Source: Pseudomonadota bacterium
GTDB lineage: Bacteria > Pseudomonadota > Gammaproteobacteria > Steroidobacterales > Steroidobacteraceae
Length of the DNA stretch: 64,000 nucleotides
Direction of reading: 5' to 3'
Assembly: GCA_021792555.1 (NCBI GenBank)
Contig: JAJYUL010000005.1
Span: 62,001 to 126,000, forward strand
How positions within the stretch are numbered: position 1 is the stretch's first letter; the number at the start of each line of letters is the position of its first letter. The notes below the pieces were generated by a model. It was not told the DNA's origin. It searched no databases and saw nothing but the letters and a program-made list of their open reading frames with translations. A program made the position numbers and the translations under genes. Below are positions 52,127 through 59,876 of this stretch, piece after piece.

Positions 52127-52144
52127 GCTCGGCTCGCACTGGGG

Positions 52145-52150
52145 GATAAT
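52145..52150 (+). promoter_or_regulatory. Candidate -10 box of rsgA
   Basis: GATAAT (5 of 6 to consensus) is followed by nine bases and the ATG at 52160, so the leader would be absent or 1-3 nt long. CGGCGGG in between is too close to the ATG for a normal ribosome-binding site. Confidence 0.35.
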
Positions 52151-52159
52151 CGGCGGGCC

Positions 52160-53083
52160 ATGAGTGTAGCAACCTTCGATGCGCGCGTGATCGGCGCCTT
52201 CGGCCGTCAGGTGCGCGTGCGCGCCGGCGACGGCCGCGAGTATCCGGCGCGGCCCCTCGGCCGCGGGCTCGGCATCGTCTGCGGCGATGCGGTGCGCTGC
52301 CGGCACGATGAGCGCCATGGCGAGGTGCACGTGCTCGAAGTGCTCGCGCGGCGCACGGCGCTGTACCGCACCAATGCGCGCGGCGGCGCCGAGGCGGTGC
52401 TCGCCAATCTCACCCGGCTGCTGGTGGTGATCGCGCCGCTGCCCGAGCCGGATCTGTTCGTGGCCGACCGCTACCTGGCGGCTGCCGAATCGGCGCTCAT
52501 CGAGCCGGTGCTGGTGCTCAACAAGGCCGATCTCGGCCTCACCGCGCCGCTCGCCGATGAGCTGCGCGGCTACGCGCTCGCCGGCTACCACTGGCTCGAA
52601 GTCTCGGCGGCCGGCCCGACTGGCCTTGAGGCACTCGGGACTGCCTGCCGCGGCCACACGGCCGCGCTGGTCGGTCAGTCGGGGGTCGGCAAATCCTCGC
52701 TCGCCGCGCAGCTGATTCCGACCGAGCGGATCGAGGTGGGCGCGCTCGCGCGCGCGGCCGAAGGCCGCCACACGACCACCGCTGCGCGCCTGTACGAGCT
52801 GCCTGGCGGCGGAGAGCTCATCGATGCCCCGGGCGTGAGGGACTTCGCGCCGGCCGTCGAGCACCTCGAGCCGCGCAGCCTGGGGTTCGTGGAAGTGGCC
52901 CGGCTCGCCCCCGGGTGCCGCTTCCTCGACTGCCAGCACCTGCGCGAGCCGGACTGCGCGGTGCGTGCCGGGGCCGAAAGCGGCCTGATGCATCCGCGCC
53001 GCTACGAGAGCTACCGGCGGCTGCGCCGGCTGCAGCAGACGCTCGGCCCCCCACACGAGCGCGCCCGGCGGCGCGGCGGCTGA
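52160..53083 (+). CDS. rsgA: Ribosome small subunit-dependent GTPase RsgA
   Basis: RsgA is a circularly permuted GTPase that checks 30S maturation. The 307-residue protein has an N-terminal OB fold. Its G motifs are in permuted order: NKADLG (G4), then the P-loop [10 protein letters not shown] (G1), and DAPGVRDFA (G3). A C-terminal zinc knuckle follows ([14 protein letters not shown]). It is somewhat shorter at the N-terminus than E. coli RsgA (350). It lies opposite orn and converges with recR. Confidence 0.96.
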   Translation: MSVATFDARVIGAFGRQVRVRAGDGREYPARPLGRGLGIVCGDAVRCRHDERHGEVHVLEVLARRTALYRTNARGGAEAVLANLTRLLVVIAPLPEPDLFVADRYLAAAESALIEPVLVLNKADLGLTAPLADELRGYALAGYHWLEVSAAGPTGLEALGTACRGHTAALVGQSGVGKSSLAAQLIPTERIEVGALARAAEGRHTTTAARLYELPGGGELIDAPGVRDFAPAVEHLEPRSLGFVEVARLAPGCRFLDCQHLREPDCAVRAGAESGLMHPRRYESYRRLRRLQQTLGPPHERARRRGG

Positions 53084-53097
53084 GGGGCCCGAGCCGC

Positions 53098-53694
53098 TCA
53101 GACGCTCTGGCGGCCGCTCAGCGCGCGCGCCAGCGTGCCTCCGTCGACGTACTCGATCTCCCCACCGATCGGCACCCCGTGCGCGATGCGGCTCGCGGCG
53201 AGCCCCCGGCGCATCGCCAGCTCAGCGAGGAAATGCGCCGTCGCCTCGCCCTCGACCGTGGGATTGGTGGCGAGAATCAGCTCGCGCACCGCCCCTTCAT
53301 CGAGGATCGCCTCGAGCTCGCGCACCCCGAGCTGCTCAGGACCGACGCCATCGAGCGGCGAGAGGTGGCCCATCAGCACGAAATAACGGCCGCGATAGCC
53401 CCCCGACTGCTCGATCGCCACCACGTCGGCGGGCGATTCGACCACGCACAGCAGCGCAGGCTCGCGCTGCGGCGAGGCGCAGATCGCGCACAGCTCCTGC
53501 TCGGCGAACATGCGGCAGCGCCGGCAGCGCGTGACCGCCTCGAGCGCCGCCTCGAGCGTCTGCGCGAGCCGCTGCGCGCCGGAGCGCCCGTCCTGCAGCA
53601 GGTGAAACGCCATGCGCTGGGCGCTCTTCGGGCCGACGCCCGGCAGCGCGCGCAGCGCCTCGATGAGCTCGGCGAGTCGCGGGGGATGCTTCAC
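53098..53694 (-). CDS. recR: Recombination mediator RecR
   Basis: RecR works with RecF and RecO to load RecA at gaps. The 198-residue protein has a helix-hairpin-helix region ([20 protein letters not shown]), a C4 zinc finger ([16 protein letters not shown]) and a Toprim domain with the [12 protein letters not shown] segment. The start is GTG at 53694, 8 bp after ybaB. The set dnaX-ybaB-recR is the standard bacterial cluster. Confidence 0.97.
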   Translation of the reverse strand: MKHPPRLAELIEALRALPGVGPKSAQRMAFHLLQDGRSGAQRLAQTLEAALEAVTRCRRCRMFAEQELCAICASPQREPALLCVVESPADVVAIEQSGGYRGRYFVLMGHLSPLDGVGPEQLGVRELEAILDEGAVRELILATNPTVEGEATAHFLAELAMRRGLAASRIAHGVPIGGEIEYVDGGTLARALSGRQSV

Positions 53695-53702
53695 GGCATC
53701 GA

Positions 53703-54026
53703 TCAGAACGGCAGCTTCATTCCCGGCGGCAGCTGCAAACCGGCGGTGACGGAGGCCATCTTCTCCTGCACGCGCGCCTCGACCTTGTGCACCGCATCGT
53801 TGATGGCGGCGGCCACGAGGTCCTCGAGCATCTCACGGTCCTCGCCGATCACCGCCGGCTCGATGGCGACGGCGCGCACCTCGTGCTTGCCGGTCATGGT
53901 GACCTTGACCATGCCGCCGCCGGCCTCGCCGATGACTTCGAGGCTTGCGATTTCGTCCTGGACTTTCTGCATGTTGGCCTGCATGGCCTGCGCCTGTCGC
54001 ATCAGCTGGTTGATATTGCCTCGCAT
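53703..54026 (-). CDS. ybaB: Nucleoid-associated protein, YbaB/EbfC family
   Basis: This is a small dimeric DNA-binding protein of 107 residues. It has an N-terminal helix ([23 protein letters not shown]), the [15 protein letters not shown] beta region and the typical [17 protein letters not shown] helix. It lies between dnaX (46 bp upstream) and recR (8 bp downstream) in the same operon. The start is the ATG at 54026. Confidence 0.97.
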   Translation of the reverse strand: MRGNINQLMRQAQAMQANMQKVQDEIASLEVIGEAGGGMVKVTMTGKHEVRAVAIEPAVIGEDREMLEDLVAAAINDAVHKVEARVQEKMASVTAGLQLPPGMKLPF

Positions 54027-54072
54027 GAGGTCGCTCCTCGATGGTGTCGGTGGGCTCGCCGGACCTGCCGGC

Positions 54073-55659
54073 TCATTTGACGGGGCGGACGGTCTCGGGA
54101 ATCACTTCGGCACCGAAGCGATCGCGAAAGCCCTGTACGCCCGGATCGGACTCGAATGCCTGGCGCGCCGCATCGGCCTGCTCGTGCGCGGCACGCTGCT
54201 GAGCCTGCGCAGGAGTCTCGCCGCTCTGCGGCGCGCTCGCGAACTCCAGGCGAACCGGCTCGCCGAAATGCCTCGAGAGCGCCTGCGCCAGTTTTTCCTC
54301 GAGCGAGGCGGTGCGCAGCGAGCGGCTGCGCGGATCGAGCGCCAGCCGCACGCGCGCGCCCTCGCGGCCGAGGAGCACGCAGTGGTTCGCGAGCTGCCGG
54401 GCGGCGCCCTGCAGATCGAGCTGCGCAAGGAGTGCGGCCCACTCCCCGCTCGGGGCGGCAGCCGCCGCCGCGCCGGCCTCAGCCGGCGCGCCGCCGGCGC
54501 GCCGCTCGGCAGCGCGCGCCGCGCCCGGCTGGCCGACCGCCCCCGCCTGCGGCGCCGTGGCGCCCTCGGCATACGGCCGGAATGCGACCATCCTGAGCAG
54601 CGTCATCTCGAAGCCGGTGCGCGGATCGGGCGCTAGCGGCAGGTCGCGCCGGCCGATGATGGCCGTCTGGTAGTACAGCTGCACGTCCTCGGCGCCGAGT
54701 GCGCCGGCGAGCCGGTCAATGAGCTCGCCCGCGTAGAGCTCATCGCCCTCGTAATCGCTCACCACCTGCCGCAGCGCGACGCGCGTCAGGAGAGAAGCCA
54801 GCTCATCGAGCAGCTGAGCGTAATCCGGCGCCCACTGCTCGAGCGAGCGGGCGAAGCGCAGCAGCTCGGGCGCATCGCCCGCGGCGAGCCGCTCGGCGAG
54901 CTGCACCACGTGATCGCGCGCCACGGTGCCGAGCATGGCGCGCGCCTCGGCCTCCCCGGCCCGACCGCCGCCGAAGGCGAGCAGCTGATCGAGCAGCGAG
55001 AGCGCATCGCGCATGCTGCCGTCGGCCGCCTGCGCCACGAGCGCCACGCCGGCCGGCTCGAACTCGATGCCCTCGCGCTCGAGCACCTCGCGCAGATGCG
55101 CGGCGATCTGCGCCACCGGGATGCGCTTGAGGTTGAACTGCAGACAGCGCGACAGCACCGTCACGGGCAGCTTCTGCGGATCGGTGGTGGCGAGCAGGAA
55201 CTTCACATGCGGCGGCGGCTCCTCGAGCGTCTTCAGCAGCGCGTTGAAGGAGTGCGTCGAGAGCATGTGCACCTCGTCGATGAGGTACACCTTGTACCGC
55301 CCGCGGGTCGGGGCGAACTGCACGTTGTCGAGAATCTCGCGCGTGTCGTCGACCTTGGTGCGCGATGCGGCGTCCACTTCGATCAGATCGACGAAGCGGC
55401 CGGCGTCGATCTCGCGGCAGCTCGCGCACTGCCCGCACGGCGTGGCACTCACACCGGCCTCGCAGTTGAGGCACTTGGCGAGGATGCGCGCGATCGTGGT
55501 CTTGCCCACCCCGCGGGTGCCGGTGAAGAGGAACGCGTGATGCACCCGTCCGCTCGTGAGAGCATTGACGAGCGCCTGGCGGACGTGGTCCTGCCCCACG
55601 AGCTCGGTGAACGCCTTGGGGCGCCATTTGCGCGCCAGCGCGGTGTAGGTCTCGGTCAT
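54073..55659 (-). CDS. dnaX: DNA polymerase III subunit tau (and gamma)
   Basis: DnaX is the clamp-loader ATPase and replisome organiser. The 528-residue protein has Walker [10 protein letters not shown] (about residues 45-53), a zinc module ([19 protein letters not shown]), Walker [12 protein letters not shown] and sensor 1 [13 protein letters not shown] variable Ala/Pro-rich linker (about 370-410) precedes a C-terminal polymerase-binding domain. It is shorter than E. coli tau (643). I saw no A-rich slippery heptamer for a gamma frameshift. The start is the ATG at 55659. Confidence 0.97.
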   Translation of the reverse strand: MTETYTALARKWRPKAFTELVGQDHVRQALVNALTSGRVHHAFLFTGTRGVGKTTIARILAKCLNCEAGVSATPCGQCASCREIDAGRFVDLIEVDAASRTKVDDTREILDNVQFAPTRGRYKVYLIDEVHMLSTHSFNALLKTLEEPPPHVKFLLATTDPQKLPVTVLSRCLQFNLKRIPVAQIAAHLREVLEREGIEFEPAGVALVAQAADGSMRDALSLLDQLLAFGGGRAGEAEARAMLGTVARDHVVQLAERLAAGDAPELLRFARSLEQWAPDYAQLLDELASLLTRVALRQVVSDYEGDELYAGELIDRLAGALGAEDVQLYYQTAIIGRRDLPLAPDPRTGFEMTLLRMVAFRPYAEGATAPQAGAVGQPGAARAAERRAGGAPAEAGAAAAAAPSGEWAALLAQLDLQGAARQLANHCVLLGREGARVRLALDPRSRSLRTASLEEKLAQALSRHFGEPVRLEFASAPQSGETPAQAQQRAAHEQADAARQAFESDPGVQGFRDRFGAEVIPETVRPVK

Positions 55660-55681
55660 GGATCCCCAAACCGGAATGGGA

Positions 55682-55794
55682 GGCGGCCCGCACCAGCGGG
55701 TGCTCCGGCACCCGACATCGCCGCTGCCGCTGCTGCCTTCCGGCCCTGACGGGGTTCACGACTGGTCGTCGCGGAGTAGCCGATGCGGGCCACC
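55682..55794 (-). ncRNA. ffs: Signal recognition particle 4.5S RNA
   Basis: The minus-strand sequence contains the diagnostic domain IV core GTCAGGGCCGGAAGGCAGCAGC. The ends GGTGGCCCGCA (5') and TGCGGGCCGCC (3') pair along 11 positions, giving a 113-nt hairpin of the small bacterial SRP RNA type. It binds Ffh for co-translational membrane targeting. It lies 22 bp upstream of the dnaX start. TAAATT about 10 nt upstream of the 5' end may be its -10 box. The ends are inferred from pairing. Confidence 0.92.
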
Positions 55795-55988
55795 ACAGCC
55801 AAATTTACTCATCCCCGCGTGTACGGGCTCGCCCGCCCCGGCGAGGCCTTCGCAGGCCCTCGCCCGGGATGACCGCCGGGAACCCACATGATAGCAGCGC
55901 CACGCCTCACGTGCCGGGCTTCGACCCTGCGCCGCCCCGGGGCCGCACGGGGAGCGCAGCGCGCACTTCCGCAGGGCGGGGCCCCAGG

Positions 55989-57020
55989 TCAGCCCGGCGC
56001 TCGCCGCAGCCGCACCGAGGCCCGCCACGCGGCAAAGGTGCCGAGCTGCAGCGCCGTGCCGATGAGCACGGCGAGCGGAAAAGACCACTCCGGCCGGGAC
56101 ATGACGAACGGCAGCAGCCCGACCGCAAGGGCCGGCGGCACGTACACATCGAGCAGCCACAGGATCCCCCCACCGGCGAGAATGCTCAGCATCGCCGCGA
56201 GCGGGAGCGGCTCGACCCAGCTCGCGCAGGCCACCCCGACCGTCGCGGTGAGCCCGCAGGCCGCGAGCAGCGCCGCCGGCCGGCCGGCCCAGGGGCAATG
56301 GGTCGGATGCGCGAACGTCTCGAAGCCGATCACGGTGAGGGGCGGAAACAGCACGAGCCGCAGGCCGAGACGCTCCCCGGTGAGAATCGCAAGCAGCAGG
56401 AAGGCGACGAAGAACGGCACCCACCCGTACTCGGCCGGCGCCCGCTCGACGATGTCGTCATCCGGATCCAGCGAGGCCGGCGCGGGGAGGCTCCAGCCGA
56501 TCCGGCGCCACGCGAGCGACGCTACCGCGAGCACGGCGGTGCCGAAGAGAATGCTCGGCGGATACAGCCCGCTCCTGATGCCGAGAACGAGCGGCATCAG
56601 CCCGGCCGAGAGGGCCGGCGCGAACGGCGAGCGCAGCACGCCGATCACGAGCGCCGACCAGCCCACATCGAGCAGCACGGCGGGGACACCATAGGGCAGA
56701 TGGCGCGTGATCAGCGTGCCGCCGAGAGCCGCGAGCGTCGTGGTGAGCACGAGCAACACCGGTGAGCGCGCCCAGGCGCCCTCGGGGCGCTTGAATACGT
56801 CATGGCTGAGCGCGCCGAGCTCGGGGAACAGCACGTAGAACAAGCCGCTCGCCTGCGCGATGGCGCCGATGAGCCCGATGTAGAGCGCAGTGAGGAGCTC
56901 GGCCACCCACGGGCGGTTCACACGCGCGCGCCGCGCTGGGGCGTCCGCGCGAAGACTCTTCTTATCCAGAGGGTCGTCCTGGCCTATGGCGACGATGCTG
57001 CCGGCGGCAGCCCGGTTCAT
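55989..57020 (-). CDS. Polytopic membrane protein with duplicated HPP-like domain
   Basis: The 343-residue protein has about ten hydrophobic segments and two related halves. Half 1 (about 40-170) has FPELGALSHDVFKRPEGAWARSP and FAPALSAGLMPLV; half 2 (about 200-335) has FPPLTVIGFETFAHPTHCPWAGRP and VPPALAVGLLPFV, at matching spacing. The pattern resembles HPP-family membrane proteins, some of which transport nitrite in plastids and cyanobacteria; that link is inference. It starts 24 bp after the cupredoxin gene and is probably co-transcribed. The transported compound is unknown. Confidence 0.75.
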   Translation of the reverse strand: MNRAAAGSIVAIGQDDPLDKKSLRADAPARRARVNRPWVAELLTALYIGLIGAIAQASGLFYVLFPELGALSHDVFKRPEGAWARSPVLLVLTTTLAALGGTLITRHLPYGVPAVLLDVGWSALVIGVLRSPFAPALSAGLMPLVLGIRSGLYPPSILFGTAVLAVASLAWRRIGWSLPAPASLDPDDDIVERAPAEYGWVPFFVAFLLLAILTGERLGLRLVLFPPLTVIGFETFAHPTHCPWAGRPAALLAACGLTATVGVACASWVEPLPLAAMLSILAGGGILWLLDVYVPPALAVGLLPFVMSRPEWSFPLAVLIGTALQLGTFAAWRASVRLRRAPG

Positions 57021-57044
57021 TCATGCACGGGGCATGAGCCACCG

Positions 57045-57881
57045 TCAAGACCGGCGCCGAGGCGCTGCACGGCGGCCCGCCGGCATGACGGCGATGACCC
57101 CATCCATCACGAACGGGAAACCGCCGAAGCTGCGCAGCGGCTCGAAGGTGTACTCGGCGGGCCGGTAACGCGCGTGCACCGGACAGTAGTAGTGATAAAG
57201 ACCCGGCTCGGCGAGCCGCACGACGCCGGTTCCGCCGTGCGCCGGCAGCGGCAGCGGATCGAAGGAGCCGCGCTGCGCCTGCGGCTCCGGCGCCGGCATG
57301 AGCACGTGAGCGTCCATGTCGTTGTTGGTGAAGCGCACGGGCGTTGCGGCCTCGCAGACCACTGCCCACGGCTGAAACGTCATGGTGGTATCGGGAATGT
57401 TGACATCCGCCCCCGTGAGCGCGACGCCGCCGCCGGCGCGGTCCGTCACCAGCACCACCGCGTAGGCCGGCATCGGGAAGAACGGCGAGTCGCTGCGCGC
57501 GGCCACCTGGCCGACCTGCGGGTCGAACCGTGTGGTGAGGTCATCGTAGAGCAGGTACACACCGGGCGTGTGCGGGCGCAGCACGACCGAGCCGCCCGCC
57601 TCGACGCGGCGCGCAATGCGCTGCGGTGCCGTCGGCGCACTGACCAGGCGCAGCTCGCGCGCCGCGACCGATTCGACCCGCAGCGTCTCGCCGAGCCGCA
57701 CGGCGGCGATCATGGGCTGAAAGCCCGTGCCGTGGAATCGCATGCGCCGCGAAGCGGCTGCGGCCGTACTCGCCATGGCGGCCGGAGGCGCCTCGGCCGC
57801 AAGCGCAGCGAGGGTGAGCGCGCCGGCGGACATGGCCGACTGCAGCAGGAAGGCGCGGCGATTCATCGGGGCAGGACTCAT
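57045..57881 (-). CDS. Tat-exported cupredoxin-domain protein
   Basis: The 278-residue protein starts MSPAPMNRRAFLLQ with a twin-arginine type signal (RRAFL); the ATG at 57866 is an alternative start. Two beta domains follow. The C-terminal one has type 1 copper-like ligands His192 (MDAHV), Cys233 and His236 (YYCPVHARY), but no methionine at the usual axial position. The N-terminal domain lacks the Cys-His pair. A periplasmic copper or electron-transfer role is inferred. It is divergent from merR and upstream of the HPP-like gene. Confidence 0.75.
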   Translation of the reverse strand: MSPAPMNRRAFLLQSAMSAGALTLAALAAEAPPAAMASTAAAASRRMRFHGTGFQPMIAAVRLGETLRVESVAARELRLVSAPTAPQRIARRVEAGGSVVLRPHTPGVYLLYDDLTTRFDPQVGQVAARSDSPFFPMPAYAVVLVTDRAGGGVALTGADVNIPDTTMTFQPWAVVCEAATPVRFTNNDMDAHVLMPAPEPQAQRGSFDPLPLPAHGGTGVVRLAEPGLYHYYCPVHARYRPAEYTFEPLRSFGGFPFVMDGVIAVMPAGRRAAPRRRS

Positions 57882-58002
57882 GGACGTTCTCCGTGCGCGC
57901 GTGGGCGGCGCGATGCCCCCCATCGTTGCGCGCGGCAGCCTACGCTCCGGAGCACGCACCAGGGTCAATACGCAACTGCCGCAATCGCCGCATCCTCAAG
58001 TC

Positions 58003-58034
58003 TTGACCCTGGACCTCGCTCCAGGGGCTAGACT
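58003..58034 (+). promoter_or_regulatory. MerR-type promoter/operator with 20-bp spacer and dyad
   Basis: TTGACC (58003-58008) and TAGACT (58029-58034) are separated by 20 bp, the overlong spacing typical of MerR-controlled promoters. Within it CCCTGGA (58007-58013) and TCCAGGG (58020-58026) form an exact 7-bp dyad with a 6-bp centre. The site points towards merR and could also affect the divergent cupredoxin gene. Confidence 0.7.
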
Positions 58035-58066
58035 GCAGGCACTGGCCACGGCAGAGGACCCCCCCC

Positions 58067-58516
58067 ATGGAAACGCTCGGCATCGGTGCGCTCGCCAAGC
58101 GCGCAGGCGTCGGCATCGACACCGTCCGCTATTACGAGCGCAGCGGGCTGCTGGCGCCGAAGACGCGCCTGCGATCGGGCTACCGCCGCTACAGCACCGC
58201 GGAACTGGCGCGATTGCGCTTCATCCGGCGCGCCCAGACGCTCGGCTTCTCGCTGAAGGAGATCCGCGAGCTGCTCGCCCTGTCCAGGGACCGGGACGTG
58301 GCGCGGGTCAAGCGCGCCGCCCAGGCCAAGCTCGCGGACGTCGAGCAGCGGATCGCGGCGCTTGAGCGCATGCGCGATGGTCTCGCAATGCTGATCGCGG
58401 CCTGTCCCGGCCATGGTGACCCGACCGAATGCCCGATCCTGCGGGCTCTCGGCGGCGAGGGCCCGGATGCGCTCGATCTTCCCTGCGCCTCAGCCCCGCA
58501 TCCCGGCGCTCCGTAA
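58067..58516 (+). CDS. MerR family transcriptional regulator, heavy-metal type variant
   Basis: The 149-residue regulator has the N-terminal winged helix (IGALAKRAGVGIDTVRYYERSGLL, then SGYRRYSTAEL), a dimerisation helix and a C-terminal metal-loop motif CPGHGDPTECPIL. In related metal sensors a Cys or Ser precedes the dimerisation helix; here that position is Val within RDVARVKRAAQ. It may therefore sense something else or bind metal differently. The ATG at 58067 is about 32 bp after the -10. It is divergent from the cupredoxin gene with a 185-bp gap. Confidence 0.88.
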   Translation: METLGIGALAKRAGVGIDTVRYYERSGLLAPKTRLRSGYRRYSTAELARLRFIRRAQTLGFSLKEIRELLALSRDRDVARVKRAAQAKLADVEQRIAALERMRDGLAMLIAACPGHGDPTECPILRALGGEGPDALDLPCASAPHPGAP

Positions 58517-58597
58517 GCGCCGAGGGGGCCGGCGCACGCGCTCCCCGCGCCGCGCCGAAGATCGGATCGATCGGCCGTGGCCGGGCGCAGCGGCCCC

Positions 58598-59170
58598 TCA
58601 GTGCGCGCCCTGCGCGGCGCGCACCAGGAACAGTATGCCGAGCCCGAGAAACAGCAGACTCGCGACGATGCGGATCGCCTTCAGCGGCAAGCGCGCGGCG
58701 AGCACCTTGCCGATGAGCACCACCGGGCCGCACGCGAGCACCATGCCCACGGTGCTGCCCGCGACCACCGCCGCGAAGTTGCCGTAGGCCGCTGCGAGCA
58801 CCGCGGTGGCGATCTGCGTCTTGTCGCCGATCTCCGCGATGGTGAACGTGACGAACGTGGTCCAGAACAGCCCGCCGCGCGCCGGCCCGCCGGCCCCGTC
58901 GTGCACGCGCTCGGGTTTGAGCTCCCAGGCCGCCATGACGATGAGGCTGATGCCGACGAGCAGATTGACCACCCGGCCGCTGAGGGCGTGGCCGAGCCGC
59001 TCGCCGATGAACGCCGCGAGCGCGGCGCTCACGATCGTGCTGCACAGCATCCCGGCCAGAATCGGCCACGGCCGCCGGTGCCGCGCCGCCAGCATCAGCA
59101 GCAGCAGCTGGGTCCGATCGCCCATCTCGGCGACCGCGACCGTCGAGAGGCTGGCGAGAAAGGCCTCCAC
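58598..59170 (-). CDS. TMEM165/GDT1 family cation exporter
   Basis: The 190-residue membrane protein has six predicted helices and two copies of the family motif ExGD(K/R)TQ: VAEMGDRTQLLLL near residue 15 and IAEIGDKTQIATA near residue 112. Bacterial members (MneA type) export manganese. GTG at 59170 is the first possible start, directly after an in-frame TAG; no ribosome-binding site or yybP-ykoY riboswitch was recognised upstream. It is convergent with merR. Confidence 0.9.
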   Translation of the reverse strand: MEAFLASLSTVAVAEMGDRTQLLLLMLAARHRRPWPILAGMLCSTIVSAALAAFIGERLGHALSGRVVNLLVGISLIVMAAWELKPERVHDGAGGPARGGLFWTTFVTFTIAEIGDKTQIATAVLAAAYGNFAAVVAGSTVGMVLACGPVVLIGKVLAARLPLKAIRIVASLLFLGLGILFLVRAAQGAH

Positions 59171-59232
59171 CTAGGAAACCGCCGCCGCAGGCGGGCGGAA
59201 AACTGTGGCGGTGCGGGCAGTGGGCCTGAGCA

Positions 59233-59658
59233 TCACGCGACGATCAGCTTCACGTCGATGTTGCCGCGGGTCGCGTTTGAATAGGGGCAGACCTTGTGCG
59301 CCTCGCTCACCAGGCGCTCGGCGAGCTCGCGCGGCACGCCCGGCAGCGAGACTTTCAATTCCACGTTGATGCCGAAGCCCTCTGGAATCTGCCCGATGCC
59401 GACGGACGAGTCGATCGAGGTGTCGGCCGGCACGGCGATCTTGTCACGGCCGCCGACGAACTTGATCGCGCCGATGAAGCAGGCGGCGTAGCCCGCCGCG
59501 AACATCTGCTCGGGGTTGGTCCCCTCGCCTCCCGGGCCGCCGAGCTCCTTGGGCACGGACAGCTTGACTTTGAGCCGCTCGTCGCTCGAGGCGGCGCTGC
59601 CGTCGCGGCCGCCCGTGGCCCTGGCGTGGGCCGTGTACAGCGGGGTCATCGAGGTCAT
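59233..59658 (-). CDS. ohr: Organic hydroperoxide resistance protein (OsmC/Ohr family)
   Basis: Ohr reduces organic peroxides with a thiol pair. The 141-residue protein has the peroxidatic cysteine in [12 protein letters not shown] and the resolving cysteine in [28 protein letters not shown] is the family signature. The start is the ATG at 59658, with CCGGAGGG upstream. No ohrR repressor gene is adjacent. Confidence 0.95.
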   Translation of the reverse strand: MTSMTPLYTAHARATGGRDGSAASSDERLKVKLSVPKELGGPGGEGTNPEQMFAAGYAACFIGAIKFVGGRDKIAVPADTSIDSSVGIGQIPEGFGINVELKVSLPGVPRELAERLVSEAHKVCPYSNATRGNIDVKLIVA

Positions 59659-59684
59659 TGCGCCCTCCGGTTCGGCGAGAAGAA

Positions 59685-59722
59685 CAAATTTGCGCAGCGA
59701 ATCCGCTGCCGAAGATTATAGT
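59685..59722. promoter_or_regulatory. ohr promoter region with bidirectional -10
   Basis: On the minus strand TATAAT (59715-59720) is a perfect -10 about 57 bp before the ohr ATG; the -35 region GCTTGG is poor. On the plus strand the same bases give TATAGT (59717-59722), pointing to the DUF748 gene. CAAATTTG at 59685-59692, an 8-bp palindrome in the ohr leader, may be a regulator site. Confidence 0.5.
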
Positions 59723-59813
59723 GTAGAGGCGCGTTCCCAAGCGATCCTCCTGACCGCGCGGGACGCAGGCACTGCAGATTCGGCCGATCATCCTCGAGGA
59801 GCCGTCCAACAAC

Positions 59814-59876
59814 ATGAATACTGCACGTCTGCCCGCGCGCCGCCGCCGCGCCCTCGACGAGGCGGGGCGCGTATGA
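59814..59876 (+). CDS. Possible 20-residue leader ORF coupled to the DUF748 gene
   Basis: ATG at 59814 opens a 20-codon frame (MNTARLPARRRRALDEAGRV) whose TGA overlaps the DUF748 ATG as ATGA. GAGGAG lies about 12 nt upstream. It could couple translation of the long gene or simply be chance. No homologue is recognised. Confidence 0.3.
   Translation: MNTARLPARRRRALDEAGRV

Noticed and set aside
54073-55659. Programmed frameshift producing a gamma form of DnaX
   Set aside because: No A-rich slippery heptamer with a following stem was seen; the gene reads through as one frame.
59171-59232. yybP-ykoY manganese riboswitch before the GDT1-family gene
   Set aside because: The 62-bp gap is too short and lacks the conserved loop sequences.
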